This document shows positions 1 to 7,990 of a stretch of 36,836 nucleotides of DNA, piece after piece (within the stretch, counting starts at the first letter, position 1; each line of letters begins with the position of its first letter). This DNA is from Actinomycetota bacterium (GTDB lineage: Bacteria; Actinomycetota; Acidimicrobiia; Acidimicrobiales; Ilumatobacteraceae), in NCBI GenBank assembly GCA_005787785.1, contig SXZT01000132.1, positions 1-36,836 on the forward strand, read 5' to 3'. The position numbers and the translations under genes were made by a program. The notes below the pieces were generated by a model that ran no database searches, was not told where the DNA came from, and saw only the letters and a program-made list of their open reading frames with translations.

Positions 1-692
1 GCCATCACCGACGCGATGCGCAGCGCGAAACACTTCTTGCCGAGCAATGCATTGCCGCCGTACCCCGAGCCGTAGCTCCAGATCTCGCGCGTCTCAGGGA
101 AGTGGACGATGTACTTGTTGTCGGGGTTGCACGGCCAGGCGACGTCGGCTTGACCCGCTGCGAGGGGGGCACCGACCGAGTGAACGCAGGGAACCCACTG
201 GCTGTCGCCGAGGACGTCGAGTGCGCCCTGACCCATGCGGGTCATGATGCGCATACTGACCGCCACGTAGGCCGAGTCGGTGAGCTGCACGCCGATGTGG
301 GCGATGGGCGATCCCAGCGGTCCCATCGAGAACGGCACGACATACATCGTGCGACCCTTCATCGCGCCCTTGTACAGCGACGTCAACTCTTCACGCATCT
401 CGTCGGGATTGCGCCAGTTGTTGTTCGGCCCGGCGTCGGCTGCGTCGTTCGAGCAGATGAACGTGCGGTCCTCGACGCGCGCGACGTCGCCCGGGTCGGA
501 ATGTGCCCAGTAACTGTTCGGACGCTTCGCTTCGTCGAGTTTCGTGAAGGTTCCCGCATCGACGAGCAGTTGACACAAACGGTCGTACTCTTGCGCGCTG
601 CCGTCACACCAATAGATGTCACTCGGCTCGAGAACCGCAGCCCAGTCCTTGACCCACTGCTGCAGTTTGGCGTTCTTGGTGGTGGCGCTCAC
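1..692 (-). CDS. pckG: Phosphoenolpyruvate carboxykinase (GTP), N-terminal part
   Basis: GTP-dependent PEP carboxykinase interconverts oxaloacetate and PEP (gluconeogenesis/anaplerosis) in the cytosol. The gene runs off the left edge, so only about 230 N-terminal codons are visible; the family is usually around 600 residues. Family signatures seen in order are IYWCDGS near residue 30, RTFICS followed by [59 protein letters not shown] and the [14 protein letters not shown] substrate-binding segment. The start is GTG at 690-692, preceded on the minus strand by a strong AAGGAGG Shine-Dalgarno. The GTP-type (not ATP-type) assignment rests on these motifs. No frameshift is seen in the visible part. 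Confidence 0.97.
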   Translation of the reverse strand, partial: MSATTKNAKLQQWVKDWAAVLEPSDIYWCDGSAQEYDRLCQLLVDAGTFTKLDEAKRPNSYWAHSDPGDVARVEDRTFICSNDAADAGPNNNWRNPDEMREELTSLYKGAMKGRTMYVVPFSMGPLGSPIAHIGVQLTDSAYVAVSMRIMTRMGQGALDVLGDSQWVPCVHSVGAPLAAGQADVAWPCNPDNKYIVHFPETREIWSYGSGYGGNALLGKKCFALRIASVM

Positions 693-744
693 GCGTCCTC
701 CTTGGCGGGGATTTTCGATCGGGGGATGACGATGTTTTCCGACG

Positions 745-771
745 AAAAAACTCACGGAAAAACTCGGTGAG
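745..771 (-). terminator. Possible weak intrinsic terminator upstream of pckG
   Basis: Read on the minus strand, CTCAC (771-767) pairs with GTGAG (755-751) across an 11-nt loop and is followed by six T residues (750-745). It lies between the cold-shock-like gene and pckG, so it could end the rpmB/cold-shock transcript or act as a pckG leader attenuator. The stem is only 5 bp, so confidence is modest. Confidence 0.4.
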
Positions 772-819
772 AAAACGATAAACCCTGAGGGGCTGCAGCG
801 AGAACTTCGGGTGAACCGG

Positions 820-1041
820 TCAGAAACCGGGGGTGCCCATGTCGGATTCGGAACCGAGGCTCAGACGCGTTGCCCGACCCTCTGAATCAAGGGTGAAAAC
901 CACGCGCTGGCCCTGTCGCAACATGCGGAAAATCGATCCCTCGAGCGCATCGGGGGCCAGGTTGAACTCGCTGAGATCTTTGTCACTGATGACAATGCCG
1001 TCGCCCGATCCCGGGTCGTAGGCCTTGATGATCCCTTGCAT
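820..1041 (-). CDS. Small cold-shock-domain-like protein lacking canonical RNP motifs
   Basis: This is a 73-residue protein. Its spacing of conserved glycines and hydrophobics resembles a CspA-type OB fold: [10 protein letters not shown] at the start, GDGIVISD where CspA has GFGFI, an F plus A stretch, then [11 protein letters not shown] and a final ATRLSLG strand. The aromatic nucleic-acid-binding residues of RNP1 (KGFGFI) and RNP2 (VFVH) are not present, so classic single-strand RNA chaperone activity cannot be assumed. It starts 34 bp after the rpmB stop on the same strand and may be co-transcribed with it. The ATG at 1039-1041 is clear, but no strong ribosome-binding site is visible. The cold-shock-fold assignment is inferred from the pattern; the function is unknown. 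Confidence 0.75.
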   Translation of the reverse strand: MQGIIKAYDPGSGDGIVISDKDLSEFNLAPDALEGSIFRMLRQGQRVVFTLDSEGRATRLSLGSESDMGTPGF

Positions 1042-1075
1042 GCGGTCCAGTCTCGCAGACTTCGGTCGCGGCGGA

Positions 1076-1270
1076 CTAGCGGCCGGCCTTGACTACCTTG
1101 CCGGACTTGATGCAGCCAGTGCACACGTAAAGACGCTTGGGTGCCCCGCCGACGAGAGCGCGGACGCGCTGGATGTTCGGGTTCCAGCGGCGCTTGGTGC
1201 GCACGTGCGAGTGCGACACCGACATGCCCCACGAGGGGCCCTTACCGCATACCTGACACTTAGCCGACAT
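1076..1270 (-). CDS. rpmB: 50S ribosomal protein L28 (bL28), zinc-binding type
   Basis: L28 is a structural protein of the large ribosomal subunit. The start [12 protein letters not shown] and the later [13 protein letters not shown] and [12 protein letters not shown] segments are diagnostic. The CxxC pairs near residues 5-8 and 52-55 mark the zinc-ribbon (C+) form. I use the ATG at 1268-1270 because the family begins at this point. An in-frame TTG at 1277-1279 has a better-placed Shine-Dalgarno (GGAAGGAG at 1291-1298, 11 nt away) and would add three residues. The gene faces away from the FakA-like gene across a 115-bp gap that must hold both promoters. Confidence 0.96.
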   Translation of the reverse strand: MSAKCQVCGKGPSWGMSVSHSHVRTKRRWNPNIQRVRALVGGAPKRLYVCTGCIKSGKVVKAGR

Positions 1271-1380
1271 GAGAGTCAAGGCTAACAGCGCTCCTTCCGA
1301 GGCCCAACCAGCGGGGACCCGATTCCCTGCGTTGTCCGTACCGATTCAGGGTGGGGAACGCCCATGCCCTGTTGAATCAT

Positions 1381-1386
1381 TACGAT
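1381..1386 (+). promoter_or_regulatory. -10 hexamer, probable leaderless promoter of fakA-like gene
   Basis: TACGAT lies 7 nt before the GTG at 1394, and no Shine-Dalgarno is visible. A start site about 7 nt downstream of the -10 would coincide with the start codon, giving a leaderless mRNA. No clear -35 is seen. Confidence 0.55.
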
Positions 1387-1393
1387 TTGACCC

Positions 1394-3115
1394 GTGCCCG
1401 GCCTTGACCAGCTCTCTGCCGTGCAAATCCGCGATGTCATCGCCACGTTCCGAGACACGATCCGCCGACATCAATCCGCGATCAACCGTCTGAACGTCTA
1501 CCCGGTGCCCGATGGTGACACCGGAACGAACATGGCTCGCACCCTGGATGCGGTCGTCGCCGAGGTGGATGACCGCGTTGCCAAATCTGGTCTGTCCTTC
1601 GAAACCGTGTGCGGCGGCATCAGCCATGGTGCGTTGATGGGTGCGCGCGGAAACAGCGGCGTGATTCTCTCGCAGGTCTTGCGCGGTCTTGCCGCAACGT
1701 TTGCCCCATCGGACGCCGTGGGTGTGACCGCGCCGAAGCTGGCCGACGGACTGTCTGCGGCATCGAAGTCGGCGTACGAAGCGGTCTTGAAGCCGGTCGA
1801 AGGAACCATTCTCACCGTCGTTCGCGAATCCGCCGATGCAGCGGCCGCAGGCGCAGCTTCGGGTGACGACCTCACGGCCGTTCTTCTCGCCGCGCGCGAA
1901 GCCGGCGGCGACGCGTTGCGACGCACGCCCGAGATGCTTCCCGTCCTTAAACAGGCGGGGGTCGTCGATGCGGGCGGAGCGGGGTATCTCCTTTTGCTCG
2001 ATGCGTTGCTCCACGTCGTGGCAGGAGTCGCACTACCCGAACCTGACGAGTCGGCCGGGCCCGACCTCGATGCGCTGGAATTGGTCGCGCACCGCTCGTC
2101 CGACGAAGGAGTCGATGTCAGCGAACTGCGTTACGAGGTGATGTTCCTCCTCGACCTTGCCGACACCCAGCACCGGACATTCATGGAAGCGTGGGGACGT
2201 ATCGGTGATTCGATCGTCGTTGTCGGTGGTGACGGGCTCTACAACTGCCACATCCACACGAACGACATCGGTGCCGCAATCGAGGCGCCTCTCGAACTCG
2301 GGGGGCGTCCGCACGCGATTCGCGTTACCGACCTGTTCGAGGAGGTCGCCGACGAACACGCGAAGCGGGAAGCCGAACTCGGGGTCGACGCGGGAGACGT
2401 GGTGCATCCGGCGCGCGTTGGGCATGGTGGTCAGCACTCGACCTCTCTGCCGCCCGTGACGTGCGCCGTGGTTGCAGTCGCGAGTGGTGATGGCATCGCC
2501 GAACTGTTCGGCCAACTCGGAGTCCATGGTGTCGTGTCCGGCGGGCAATCGTTGAATCCTTCGACGGCTGAACTTCTCGATGCCGTCGAGCGCATGAACG
2601 CAAACCAGATTGTTCTGCTGCCGAACAACAAGAACATCATTCCGGTGGCGAACCAGGTCGGAGAACTGACGAAAAAGGACGTGCGCGTCGTACCCTCATG
2701 TTCGATGCCCGAAGCGCTTGCCTCGCTCGTGCTGTACGACCCCGAGGCGTCGGCCGAGCAGAACGCGCGCGAAATGAGTGCTGCTGCGGCAAGCGTGGCG
2801 ACGGGTGAAATCACGCAGGCAGTCCGCGACACCGACAGCGATGCAGGGTCCATCACAACCGGTGACTGGATCGGCATCGTTCGCGGCGACGGCATCGTGG
2901 CGATCGGCGGAACCTGGCGCGCCGCCACGACCCATCTGCTCGACCACCTCATTTCGCCCGAACGCGAGATTCTGACTGTGCTTGCGGGGGCCGATGCGAC
3001 CCCCGCAATGACGGCCGAACTGTCGGCGTGGATGGCCGAGCATCACCCCGGCATCACGGTCGAGGTCCACCACGGTGGCCAGCCGCTGTACCCATACTTG
3101 TTCGGTGTCGAGTAG
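1394..3115 (+). CDS. fakA: FakA/YloV-type DAK2-domain kinase
   Basis: This 573-residue protein has an N-terminal DhaL/DAK2 nucleotide-binding domain with the Mg-ATP motif PVPDGDTGTNM near residue 38 and GARGNSGVILSQ near residue 80. The middle and C-terminal part is FakA-like (FLLDL, GDGLYNCHIHTND, VLLPNNKNIIPVANQ). In Firmicutes, FakA phosphorylates fatty acids held by the DegV-family protein FakB, feeding PlsX/PlsY. No fakB is in this window, so the substrate here is inferred. The neighbourhood rpmB / DAK2 kinase / recG is commonly conserved. The start is GTG with no visible Shine-Dalgarno. The 3' end overlaps the likely recG start. Confidence 0.88.
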   Translation: MPGLDQLSAVQIRDVIATFRDTIRRHQSAINRLNVYPVPDGDTGTNMARTLDAVVAEVDDRVAKSGLSFETVCGGISHGALMGARGNSGVILSQVLRGLAATFAPSDAVGVTAPKLADGLSAASKSAYEAVLKPVEGTILTVVRESADAAAAGAASGDDLTAVLLAAREAGGDALRRTPEMLPVLKQAGVVDAGGAGYLLLLDALLHVVAGVALPEPDESAGPDLDALELVAHRSSDEGVDVSELRYEVMFLLDLADTQHRTFMEAWGRIGDSIVVVGGDGLYNCHIHTNDIGAAIEAPLELGGRPHAIRVTDLFEEVADEHAKREAELGVDAGDVVHPARVGHGGQHSTSLPPVTCAVVAVASGDGIAELFGQLGVHGVVSGGQSLNPSTAELLDAVERMNANQIVLLPNNKNIIPVANQVGELTKKDVRVVPSCSMPEALASLVLYDPEASAEQNAREMSAAAASVATGEITQAVRDTDSDAGSITTGDWIGIVRGDGIVAIGGTWRAATTHLLDHLISPEREILTVLAGADATPAMTAELSAWMAEHHPGITVEVHHGGQPLYPYLFGVE

Positions 3116-5282
3116 GAAAACCGAACCCGCCGAAGAAACCGGCACGGGTCCCTTGACGCTTGCCGAATTGCAGGCGAAGGACTTCGAGGGTTTCAAGGGC
3201 ATCGGCGAAAAGAGACTGGCGGACCTCCACGCGTTGGAAGTCGACAGCGTCCTCGATCTCCTCATGTACTACCCCCGCCGATGGGTGGACCGCACGCAAG
3301 AGTGTCGCGTGTGCGACCTTGCCGCCGGCGCATCGGCGCTGGTCGTCGTCGACGTGCTGTCGGTCGACAAGCGATCCACGCGCAACGGACGATCGATGGT
3401 CTCCGCCCGCGTGGGCGACGACACGGGCAAATTCACCCTCACGTTCTTCAACCAACCGTGGCGCAGTCGACAGTTGTACGCCGGTCTCACGATTTCGGTG
3501 TGGGGCAAGCCCGACACGTACCGGGGTGCGTTGCAAATGACCAACCCCATCGTCGATCTGATCGGTGACCGTACGGGCCGCATCGTGCCCATCTACCCCC
3601 AGAGCGGCGACAACGGCGTCAAGACGTGGGAGATGGCGAAGTGGGTCGAAACCGCACTGCGTAAATGTGCTCCGCGCGGCGTCGACGATCCGGTGCCCGA
3701 TGGCGTACGTCGCAAGTACAACCTCGTGCCGCGCTTCGAAGCGATGAAGTCGATCCACTTGCCGTCCTCGATGGACGAGGTGGAGAGCGCGCGACGACGC
3801 CTTGCTTTCGACGAACTGTTGCGCGTGCAGACCTATCTGGTGCGGGAAAAGAAGCGCATCGAACAGTCCGCACGCGGCATTGCACACTCGACACGCAGTG
3901 TTTTCGTGAACCAATTCATCGAAAACCTTTCGTTCCCATTGACATCCGCGCAGCGCCGCGTCATCGATGAAGTCTCCACGGACATGTCGAGAACCGTGCC
4001 GATGAACCGGCTTCTTCAGGGTGACGTCGGCAGTGGAAAGACCGTTGTCGCGGTTGCGACGCTGCTGACTGCGGTCGAAGGCGGCTACCAGGGTGCGTTG
4101 ATGGCCCCAACCGAAGTACTCGCCGAGCAGCATTTCGCTGGTGTGACGCGTCTACTCGATGGTCTCGTGGTCTCCGACCCCGACAATCTCTTCGGCGACC
4201 GACCGGTGCGGGTGGAACTGTTGACGAACCGCATCACGGGTGAACAGCGTCGACGCGTCGTTGCAGGTCTGGCCGACGGCTCCATCGACATCGCCATCGG
4301 AACCCACGCCCTCATCCAGAAGGGGATCGAGTTCAAGTCGCTCGGCGCTGTGGTCGTCGACGAACAGCACCGTTTCGGGGTCGAGCAGCGGGCAAGATTG
4401 CGTGAAATGTCGGAGATCCGCCCCGACACGTTGGTGATGACCGCGACACCCATCCCGCGCACGGCGGCGTTGACGATCTTTGGCGACCTCGATGTCAGCG
4501 TGCTCGATGAAATGCCACCGGGTCGTACCCCGATCGTCACGCATGCGGTCGCGGGCGAGGCGGAAACGAGTGCGATGTGGGCCGCGGTTCGCGAGACAGT
4601 CGGCCGGGGAGACCAGGTGTACGTGGTGTGCCCTCTCGTCGAAGACAGCGAGAAGCTCGAGGCTGCCTCGGCAGAGGCGACGTTCACCGACCTCTGCGAC
4701 GGTGAACTGGCAGGTCTGCGTATCGGACTCATGCACGGCCGCATGAAGTCGACCGAAAAGGACGTCGTGATGGGGTCTTTCCGCCGGGCCGACCTCGACG
4801 TTCTCGTCGCAACCACCGTCATCGAAGTTGGTGTCGACGTCCCCAACGCGACGCAGATGGTGATCCTCGACGCCGATCGATTCGGTATCGCACAGTTGCA
4901 TCAGTTGCGTGGACGCGTCGGTCGTGGAGACAAGGCATCGACCTGCTGGCTCGTGACGCGGTTGTCCGACGACGAACTGATCGCCGAAATGAAGCCACGT
5001 ATCGAAGCGCTTGTCGCGTCGACCGATGGCTTCGACCTTGCCGAGATCGACCTTCAGCTGCGCGGTGAGGGCACGATCATGGACAAGCGACAGAGTGGTG
5101 GCAGCGACGATCTCAAACTCGCATCGTTGAAGACCGATCGTGATCTCATTGAGGCGGCCCGCGAGGTCGCGATCGGCATTGTCGGCGACGATACGAGCCT
5201 CGCCGCCCATCCCCACATTCGCGATGAGGTGCAACTCTTCATCGAGGATCCCGGGCGCGAAGACTTCGTTGTTCGGAATTGA
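3105..5282 (+). CDS. recG: ATP-dependent DNA helicase RecG
   Basis: RecG is a double-strand branch-migration helicase that remodels stalled forks and Holliday junctions. The protein has an N-terminal wedge/OB region (LLMYYPRRWVDRT), Walker A GDVGSGKT, a DEQHRFGV DEAD-like box, TATPIPRT motif III, and motifs V and VI (TTVIEVGVDVPNA, QLRGRVGRG). It ends in the usual RecG C-terminal region (DLQLRGEGTIM). The predicted length is 725 residues, normal to slightly long. The start is uncertain: GTG 3105 overlaps the upstream stop by 11 nt and gives an N-terminus shortly before LTLAELQAKDF; an upstream GTG at 3075 would add ten residues. Confidence 0.97.
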   Translation: MSSRKTEPAEETGTGPLTLAELQAKDFEGFKGIGEKRLADLHALEVDSVLDLLMYYPRRWVDRTQECRVCDLAAGASALVVVDVLSVDKRSTRNGRSMVSARVGDDTGKFTLTFFNQPWRSRQLYAGLTISVWGKPDTYRGALQMTNPIVDLIGDRTGRIVPIYPQSGDNGVKTWEMAKWVETALRKCAPRGVDDPVPDGVRRKYNLVPRFEAMKSIHLPSSMDEVESARRRLAFDELLRVQTYLVREKKRIEQSARGIAHSTRSVFVNQFIENLSFPLTSAQRRVIDEVSTDMSRTVPMNRLLQGDVGSGKTVVAVATLLTAVEGGYQGALMAPTEVLAEQHFAGVTRLLDGLVVSDPDNLFGDRPVRVELLTNRITGEQRRRVVAGLADGSIDIAIGTHALIQKGIEFKSLGAVVVDEQHRFGVEQRARLREMSEIRPDTLVMTATPIPRTAALTIFGDLDVSVLDEMPPGRTPIVTHAVAGEAETSAMWAAVRETVGRGDQVYVVCPLVEDSEKLEAASAEATFTDLCDGELAGLRIGLMHGRMKSTEKDVVMGSFRRADLDVLVATTVIEVGVDVPNATQMVILDADRFGIAQLHQLRGRVGRGDKASTCWLVTRLSDDELIAEMKPRIEALVASTDGFDLAEIDLQLRGEGTIMDKRQSGGSDDLKLASLKTDRDLIEAAREVAIGIVGDDTSLAAHPHIRDEVQLFIEDPGREDFVVRN

Positions 5283-5293
5283 GCCGACGGAAA

Positions 5294-5476
5294 TCAGTCG
5301 TCGGGGGATTCGACGTCGTCGCTCTCAAGAATGATGTCCCATCTGTCGCGGCAGTCCCTGCAGCGATAGGTGACGATGTCCCCGACCAACCAGGTGCCAT
5401 CCTCGCGCGGGCGAGTGAGAAGGTGCGCAACGCCGCCGCAGTCGACGCAGATGCTCTCGGATGGTGGTTGCTGCAC
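5294..5476 (-). CDS. Small zinc-ribbon protein, 60 aa
   Basis: This short minus-strand gene lies tail to tail with recG and diverges from rsmD. It encodes 60 residues with paired knuckles CVDC (10-13) and CRDC (39-42), the spacing of a zinc ribbon, and an acidic tail. The GTG start at 5474-5476 is chosen because anything longer would run antisense through rsmD, and because an AATAAT hexamer lies exactly 6 nt upstream. Its role is unknown; a nucleic-acid or protein-binding zinc ribbon is the most that can be said. It is the only minus-strand gene between 1394 and 21542. Confidence 0.75.
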   Translation of the reverse strand: MQQPPSESICVDCGGVAHLLTRPREDGTWLVGDIVTYRCRDCRDRWDIILESDDVESPDD

Positions 5477-5482
5477 GGACCG

Positions 5483-5488
5483 ATTATT
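5483..5488 (-). promoter_or_regulatory. -10 hexamer, probable leaderless promoter of zinc-ribbon gene
   Basis: On the minus strand AATAAT (five of six to TATAAT) lies 6 nt before the GTG at 5476. It sits in the 30-bp gap shared with rsmD. Confidence 0.5.
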
Positions 5489-5506
5489 GCCTGACAGACT
5501 GCTTCC

Positions 5507-6094
5507 ATGCGTGTGGTGGCAGGCGACTTGCGGGGGCGCCGCATCGAGGGCCCTGAAGGCAACGCAACCCGTCCGACTACCGACAAGGTCCGCGAAGCGG
5601 TCTTCAACGCGCTCGGCAGCATCGATGCAATCGATGGTGCCGTGGTCGTCGACCTCTTCGCAGGTTCCGGTGCACTCGGCATCGAGGCACTGTCGCGCGG
5701 CGCGGCACGGTGCACTTTCGTGGAAAATGATCGTCGAGCTCTCGGTGTGCTTTCGGGAAACATCGACTCGCTCGGTATCGGGGACTTGTCCCGGGTCGTC
5801 CCTCTCGACATCGTCCGCGACATCGCTTCGGCCGGTGCGTTGCGCCTTCGCGAGGAAGTCGTCGACGCAACACTGGTTCTCGCCGATCCGCCGTACGTAT
5901 TCCCGCACTGGGACGAGATTTTTTCTGTGGTCGAGTCGGCCGACCCTTCCGCCATGCTTGTGATCGAGACGGAAATGCGGGCTGCGGTTCACGATGAAGC
6001 GCCGCGGGGCTGGAAGGCAGTCCGCCGGCGTGACTACGGGCGCACAACGGTTGGGTTTTTCGTCCGTGACGGGGTGAATGCCGACGGGTCGTGA
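5507..6094 (+). CDS. rsmD: 16S rRNA (guanine(966)-N(2))-methyltransferase RsmD
   Basis: RsmD is a SAM-dependent methyltransferase that makes m2G966 in 16S rRNA during 30S assembly. The 195-residue protein opens with RVVAGDLRGRRIEGP, the family's N-terminal signature, then RPTTDKVREAVFNAL. The SAM-binding motif I is VVDLFAGSGALGIEALSRGA, and the catalytic motif IV is DPPY near residue 128. The gene is followed after 26 bp by coaD, the standard pairing in bacteria. The ATG start is directly ahead of the conserved N-terminus. Confidence 0.96.
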   Translation: MRVVAGDLRGRRIEGPEGNATRPTTDKVREAVFNALGSIDAIDGAVVVDLFAGSGALGIEALSRGAARCTFVENDRRALGVLSGNIDSLGIGDLSRVVPLDIVRDIASAGALRLREEVVDATLVLADPPYVFPHWDEIFSVVESADPSAMLVIETEMRAAVHDEAPRGWKAVRRRDYGRTTVGFFVRDGVNADGS

Positions 6095-6105
6095 ACGTGC
6101 GGTTG

Positions 6106-6111
6106 TACCGT
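6106..6111 (+). promoter_or_regulatory. Possible -10 hexamer ahead of coaD
   Basis: TACCGT lies 9 nt before the coaD ATG in the 26-bp rsmD-coaD gap. It may drive a leaderless or nearly leaderless transcript. No -35 was recognised. Confidence 0.35.
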
Positions 6112-6120
6112 TGTGGGTGC

Positions 6121-6606
6121 ATGACGAAGGTCCTCTATCCGGGCAGTTTCGACCCGATTCATCTAGGTCACGTCGACGTGATCGAACAGGCGTCCCGTCT
6201 CTTCGGCCACGTCGTCATCGCCATTCTCCACAACCCCGAAAAGCACGGCGGGGTGTTCACCGTCGAACAGCGCATCCACCTCATCGACGGTGCACTCGCC
6301 GACGGGCACTGCGCGGGCAAGTATTCGGTCAAGGCGTTTCCCGGTCTTGCGGTCGATGCCGCAAAGGCCGCCGACGTCGACTTCATCGTGAAGGGTCTGC
6401 GCAACTCGGGTGACTTCGAGATCGAACAGCAAATGGCGCACACCAACCTCGCCGTTGCCGGTGTTCCCACCGTTTATCTTCCGTGCAGTCCCGAGCGGTC
6501 GTCGGTGAGCAGCCGCTTCGTGCGCGAGATCGCCCAGTATGGTGGCGACCCTTCGTCCATGGTGCCGAGCAACGTCACTGCGGCGCTGAAGGAGATCTTC
6601 TCATGA
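6121..6606 (+). CDS. coaD: Phosphopantetheine adenylyltransferase
   Basis: CoaD transfers AMP from ATP to 4'-phosphopantetheine, the penultimate step of coenzyme A synthesis. The 161-residue length is typical. The nucleotidyltransferase signature YPGSFDPIHLGH is at the N-terminus (H/GxH motif), KGLRNSGDFEIEQQMA follows in the middle, and SSVSSRFVREIA is the ISSTxVRE-like motif near residue 130. The ATG at 6121 fits the family start; a GTG ten codons earlier is less likely. Its stop overlaps the next start as ATGA, implying translational coupling. Confidence 0.97.
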   Translation: MTKVLYPGSFDPIHLGHVDVIEQASRLFGHVVIAILHNPEKHGGVFTVEQRIHLIDGALADGHCAGKYSVKAFPGLAVDAAKAADVDFIVKGLRNSGDFEIEQQMAHTNLAVAGVPTVYLPCSPERSSVSSRFVREIAQYGGDPSSMVPSNVTAALKEIFS

Positions 6607-7181
6607 GCTACGACGACGGTTACGACGACTTCGAGCAGCAACCCGTCGAGCCGCAGATGGGTGACGCCGAGGCCTTGGTGCGTCGCGCACTCGACATCAT
6701 CGCGTCGGCGCCGAACATGCCGCTCTCGAGCACGCCGCGCATCGACCGCGACGAGATCATCGAGATCCTCGAAGATGCCCTCGTGCGTATGCCCGAAGAA
6801 CTGCGCCAGGCACGGTGGATGCTGCGCGAGAAGCAGGAATTCGTCAACAAGGCGCGCCGCGAAGCCGACGAAATCATCGAAGCCGCTCGCGTCCAGGCCG
6901 AGCGCATGGTGCAGCGCACCGAAGTCGTGCGCGCCGCCGAATCCAGGGCGCGAACGGTCGTCGAGAACGCCGAGGCTGACGCACGTCGTCTGCGCATGGA
7001 GACCGAAGACTTCCTCGACCAGCGACTCGGCAGCTTCGAGATCCTGCTCGACCGTCTCATAAAGACCGTGGCCACGGGTCGTCAACGCCTTTCCATCGGC
7101 AACCGACCCGACGCCGACGAGCCGCAGCCGACCGATCCCTCGGGCGAGATCCAGGGGTTCTTCGACCAAGACCGCTTCTGA
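6603..7181 (+). CDS. DivIVA-like coiled-coil protein, probable SepIVA homologue
   Basis: This 192-residue, highly charged protein has an acidic N-terminus (MSYDDGYDDFEQQ) and a long predicted coiled coil from about residue 55 to 150, rich in Glu, Arg and Ala. The tail is short and disordered. It resembles the DivIVA-like proteins that actinobacteria encode just upstream of DUF177. In mycobacteria the gene in that position is SepIVA, a septation factor. The homology is inferred from composition, heptad-like pattern and synteny; an ATP-synthase b-subunit-like coiled coil would look similar, but no membrane segment is present. The start overlaps the coaD stop by 4 nt. Confidence 0.75.
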   Translation: MSYDDGYDDFEQQPVEPQMGDAEALVRRALDIIASAPNMPLSSTPRIDRDEIIEILEDALVRMPEELRQARWMLREKQEFVNKARREADEIIEAARVQAERMVQRTEVVRAAESRARTVVENAEADARRLRMETEDFLDQRLGSFEILLDRLIKTVATGRQRLSIGNRPDADEPQPTDPSGEIQGFFDQDRF

Positions 7182-7197
7182 GCGTCGGCGAGTAGTT

Positions 7198-7728
7198 GTG
7201 ACATCTCCTCTTTCGGGTCTCGTCGTCAACGTCGCCGAGGTGCTGCGGCGCGTCGGCAACGTGAAGGACGTCGACGTCGCCGTCGACAGCAACCTGCTCG
7301 AACTCGGTGACAGTCGCATTGTCACCCAGGATGTTCCCATCGCGTTTCATCTCGAATCGACGAACTCCGGAATCGTCGTGCGCGGCACGGTGTCGGCCCG
7401 GTACCGCGACACGTGCCGACGGTGCCTCGCTGAGGTGCGTGACACCGTCACCGTCGAGATCCGTGAGTTGTACCAGCGCGAGATCACTGATCCCGATGCC
7501 TATCCACTCGAGGGGGATCAACTGCTTCTGTCGCCGTTGGTTCGGGAGCATCTGCTGTTGTCGCTGCCTGACGCACCCCTCTGCAGCGCCGATTGTCCCG
7601 GACTGTGTCCAGTCTGTGGGGCCGACAAATCGAACCCCGGCGAGGCCGAATGTGGTTGCGCGGTCGGCGCCTCGGACCCCCGGTGGGCCGGCCTCGATGC
7701 CCTGCGCGAGCGGCTCGACGACCGCTGA
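7198..7728 (+). CDS. DUF177 (YceD-family) protein
   Basis: This 176-residue DUF177 protein is encoded directly before rpmF, as in most bacteria. The DUF177 core is visible as VVRGTVSARYRDTCRRCL near residue 60, a paired-Cys knuckle, and then CSADCPGLCPVCG near residue 135, a Cys-rich segment likely to bind zinc. YceD-family proteins are associated with 23S rRNA/ribosome assembly and chloroplast rRNA processing; the precise role in actinobacteria is not established. The GTG start follows the coiled-coil gene by 16 nt. Confidence 0.9.
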   Translation: MTSPLSGLVVNVAEVLRRVGNVKDVDVAVDSNLLELGDSRIVTQDVPIAFHLESTNSGIVVRGTVSARYRDTCRRCLAEVRDTVTVEIRELYQREITDPDAYPLEGDQLLLSPLVREHLLLSLPDAPLCSADCPGLCPVCGADKSNPGEAECGCAVGASDPRWAGLDALRERLDDR

Positions 7729-7760
7729 ACGCGGGTGGGCGCAAACTCCCGTCGTGCCGA

Positions 7761-7766
7761 TAACCT
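7761..7766 (+). promoter_or_regulatory. Possible -10 hexamer for rpmF
   Basis: TAACCT lies about 35 bp before the rpmF GTG. It would give a short leader of roughly 29 nt that includes GGAGA. No convincing -35 is seen. Confidence 0.35.
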
Positions 7767-7801
7767 CTCGGGGCTGAGAAAGACGTCCAACGGAGACCAT
7801 C

Positions 7802-7981
7802 GTGGCTGTACCCAAGAAAAAGAAGTCGAAGGCGAAGACCCACAGCCGCAAGTCCGCGAACATGCGCATGGAATTGCCATCGCGGAGCGTGTGCCCCCGT
7901 TGTGGCGCGGCGAAGAAGCCGCACGTGGTGTGTGGCGGTTGCGGTTGGTACAAGGGTCGTACCGCCGTCGAAGTCGCCTAA
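7802..7981 (+). CDS. rpmF: 50S ribosomal protein L32 (bL32), zinc-binding type
   Basis: L32 is a small protein of the large ribosomal subunit. The 59-residue product starts MAVPKKKKSKAKTHSRKS, the canonical L32 N-terminus, and carries CPRCG (31-35) and CGGC (44-47), the zinc-ribbon Cys pairs of the C+ form. It starts at GTG 7802 with a GGAGA ribosome-binding site 8 nt upstream. The stop codon TAA is also the first part of the plsX -10 hexamer. Placement between DUF177 and plsX is the classic arrangement. Confidence 0.97.
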   Translation: MAVPKKKKSKAKTHSRKSANMRMELPSRSVCPRCGAAKKPHVVCGGCGWYKGRTAVEVA

Positions 7982-7984
7982 TCT
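7979..7984 (+). promoter_or_regulatory. -10 hexamer of plsX, built on the rpmF stop codon
   Basis: TAATCT begins with the rpmF TAA stop and lies 6 nt before the plsX GTG, the leaderless arrangement. Confidence 0.5.
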
Positions 7985-7990
7985 CGCTCC

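Noticed and set aside
5495-5500. CAGACT 6 nt before rsmD as a leaderless -10
   Set aside because: It lacks the first T of TANNNT and is too weak to list as a promoter.
5294-5992. Long 232-codon version of the zinc-ribbon frame
   Set aside because: All but the last 60 codons are antisense to rsmD; only the C-terminal zinc-ribbon part from GTG 5476 is supported.
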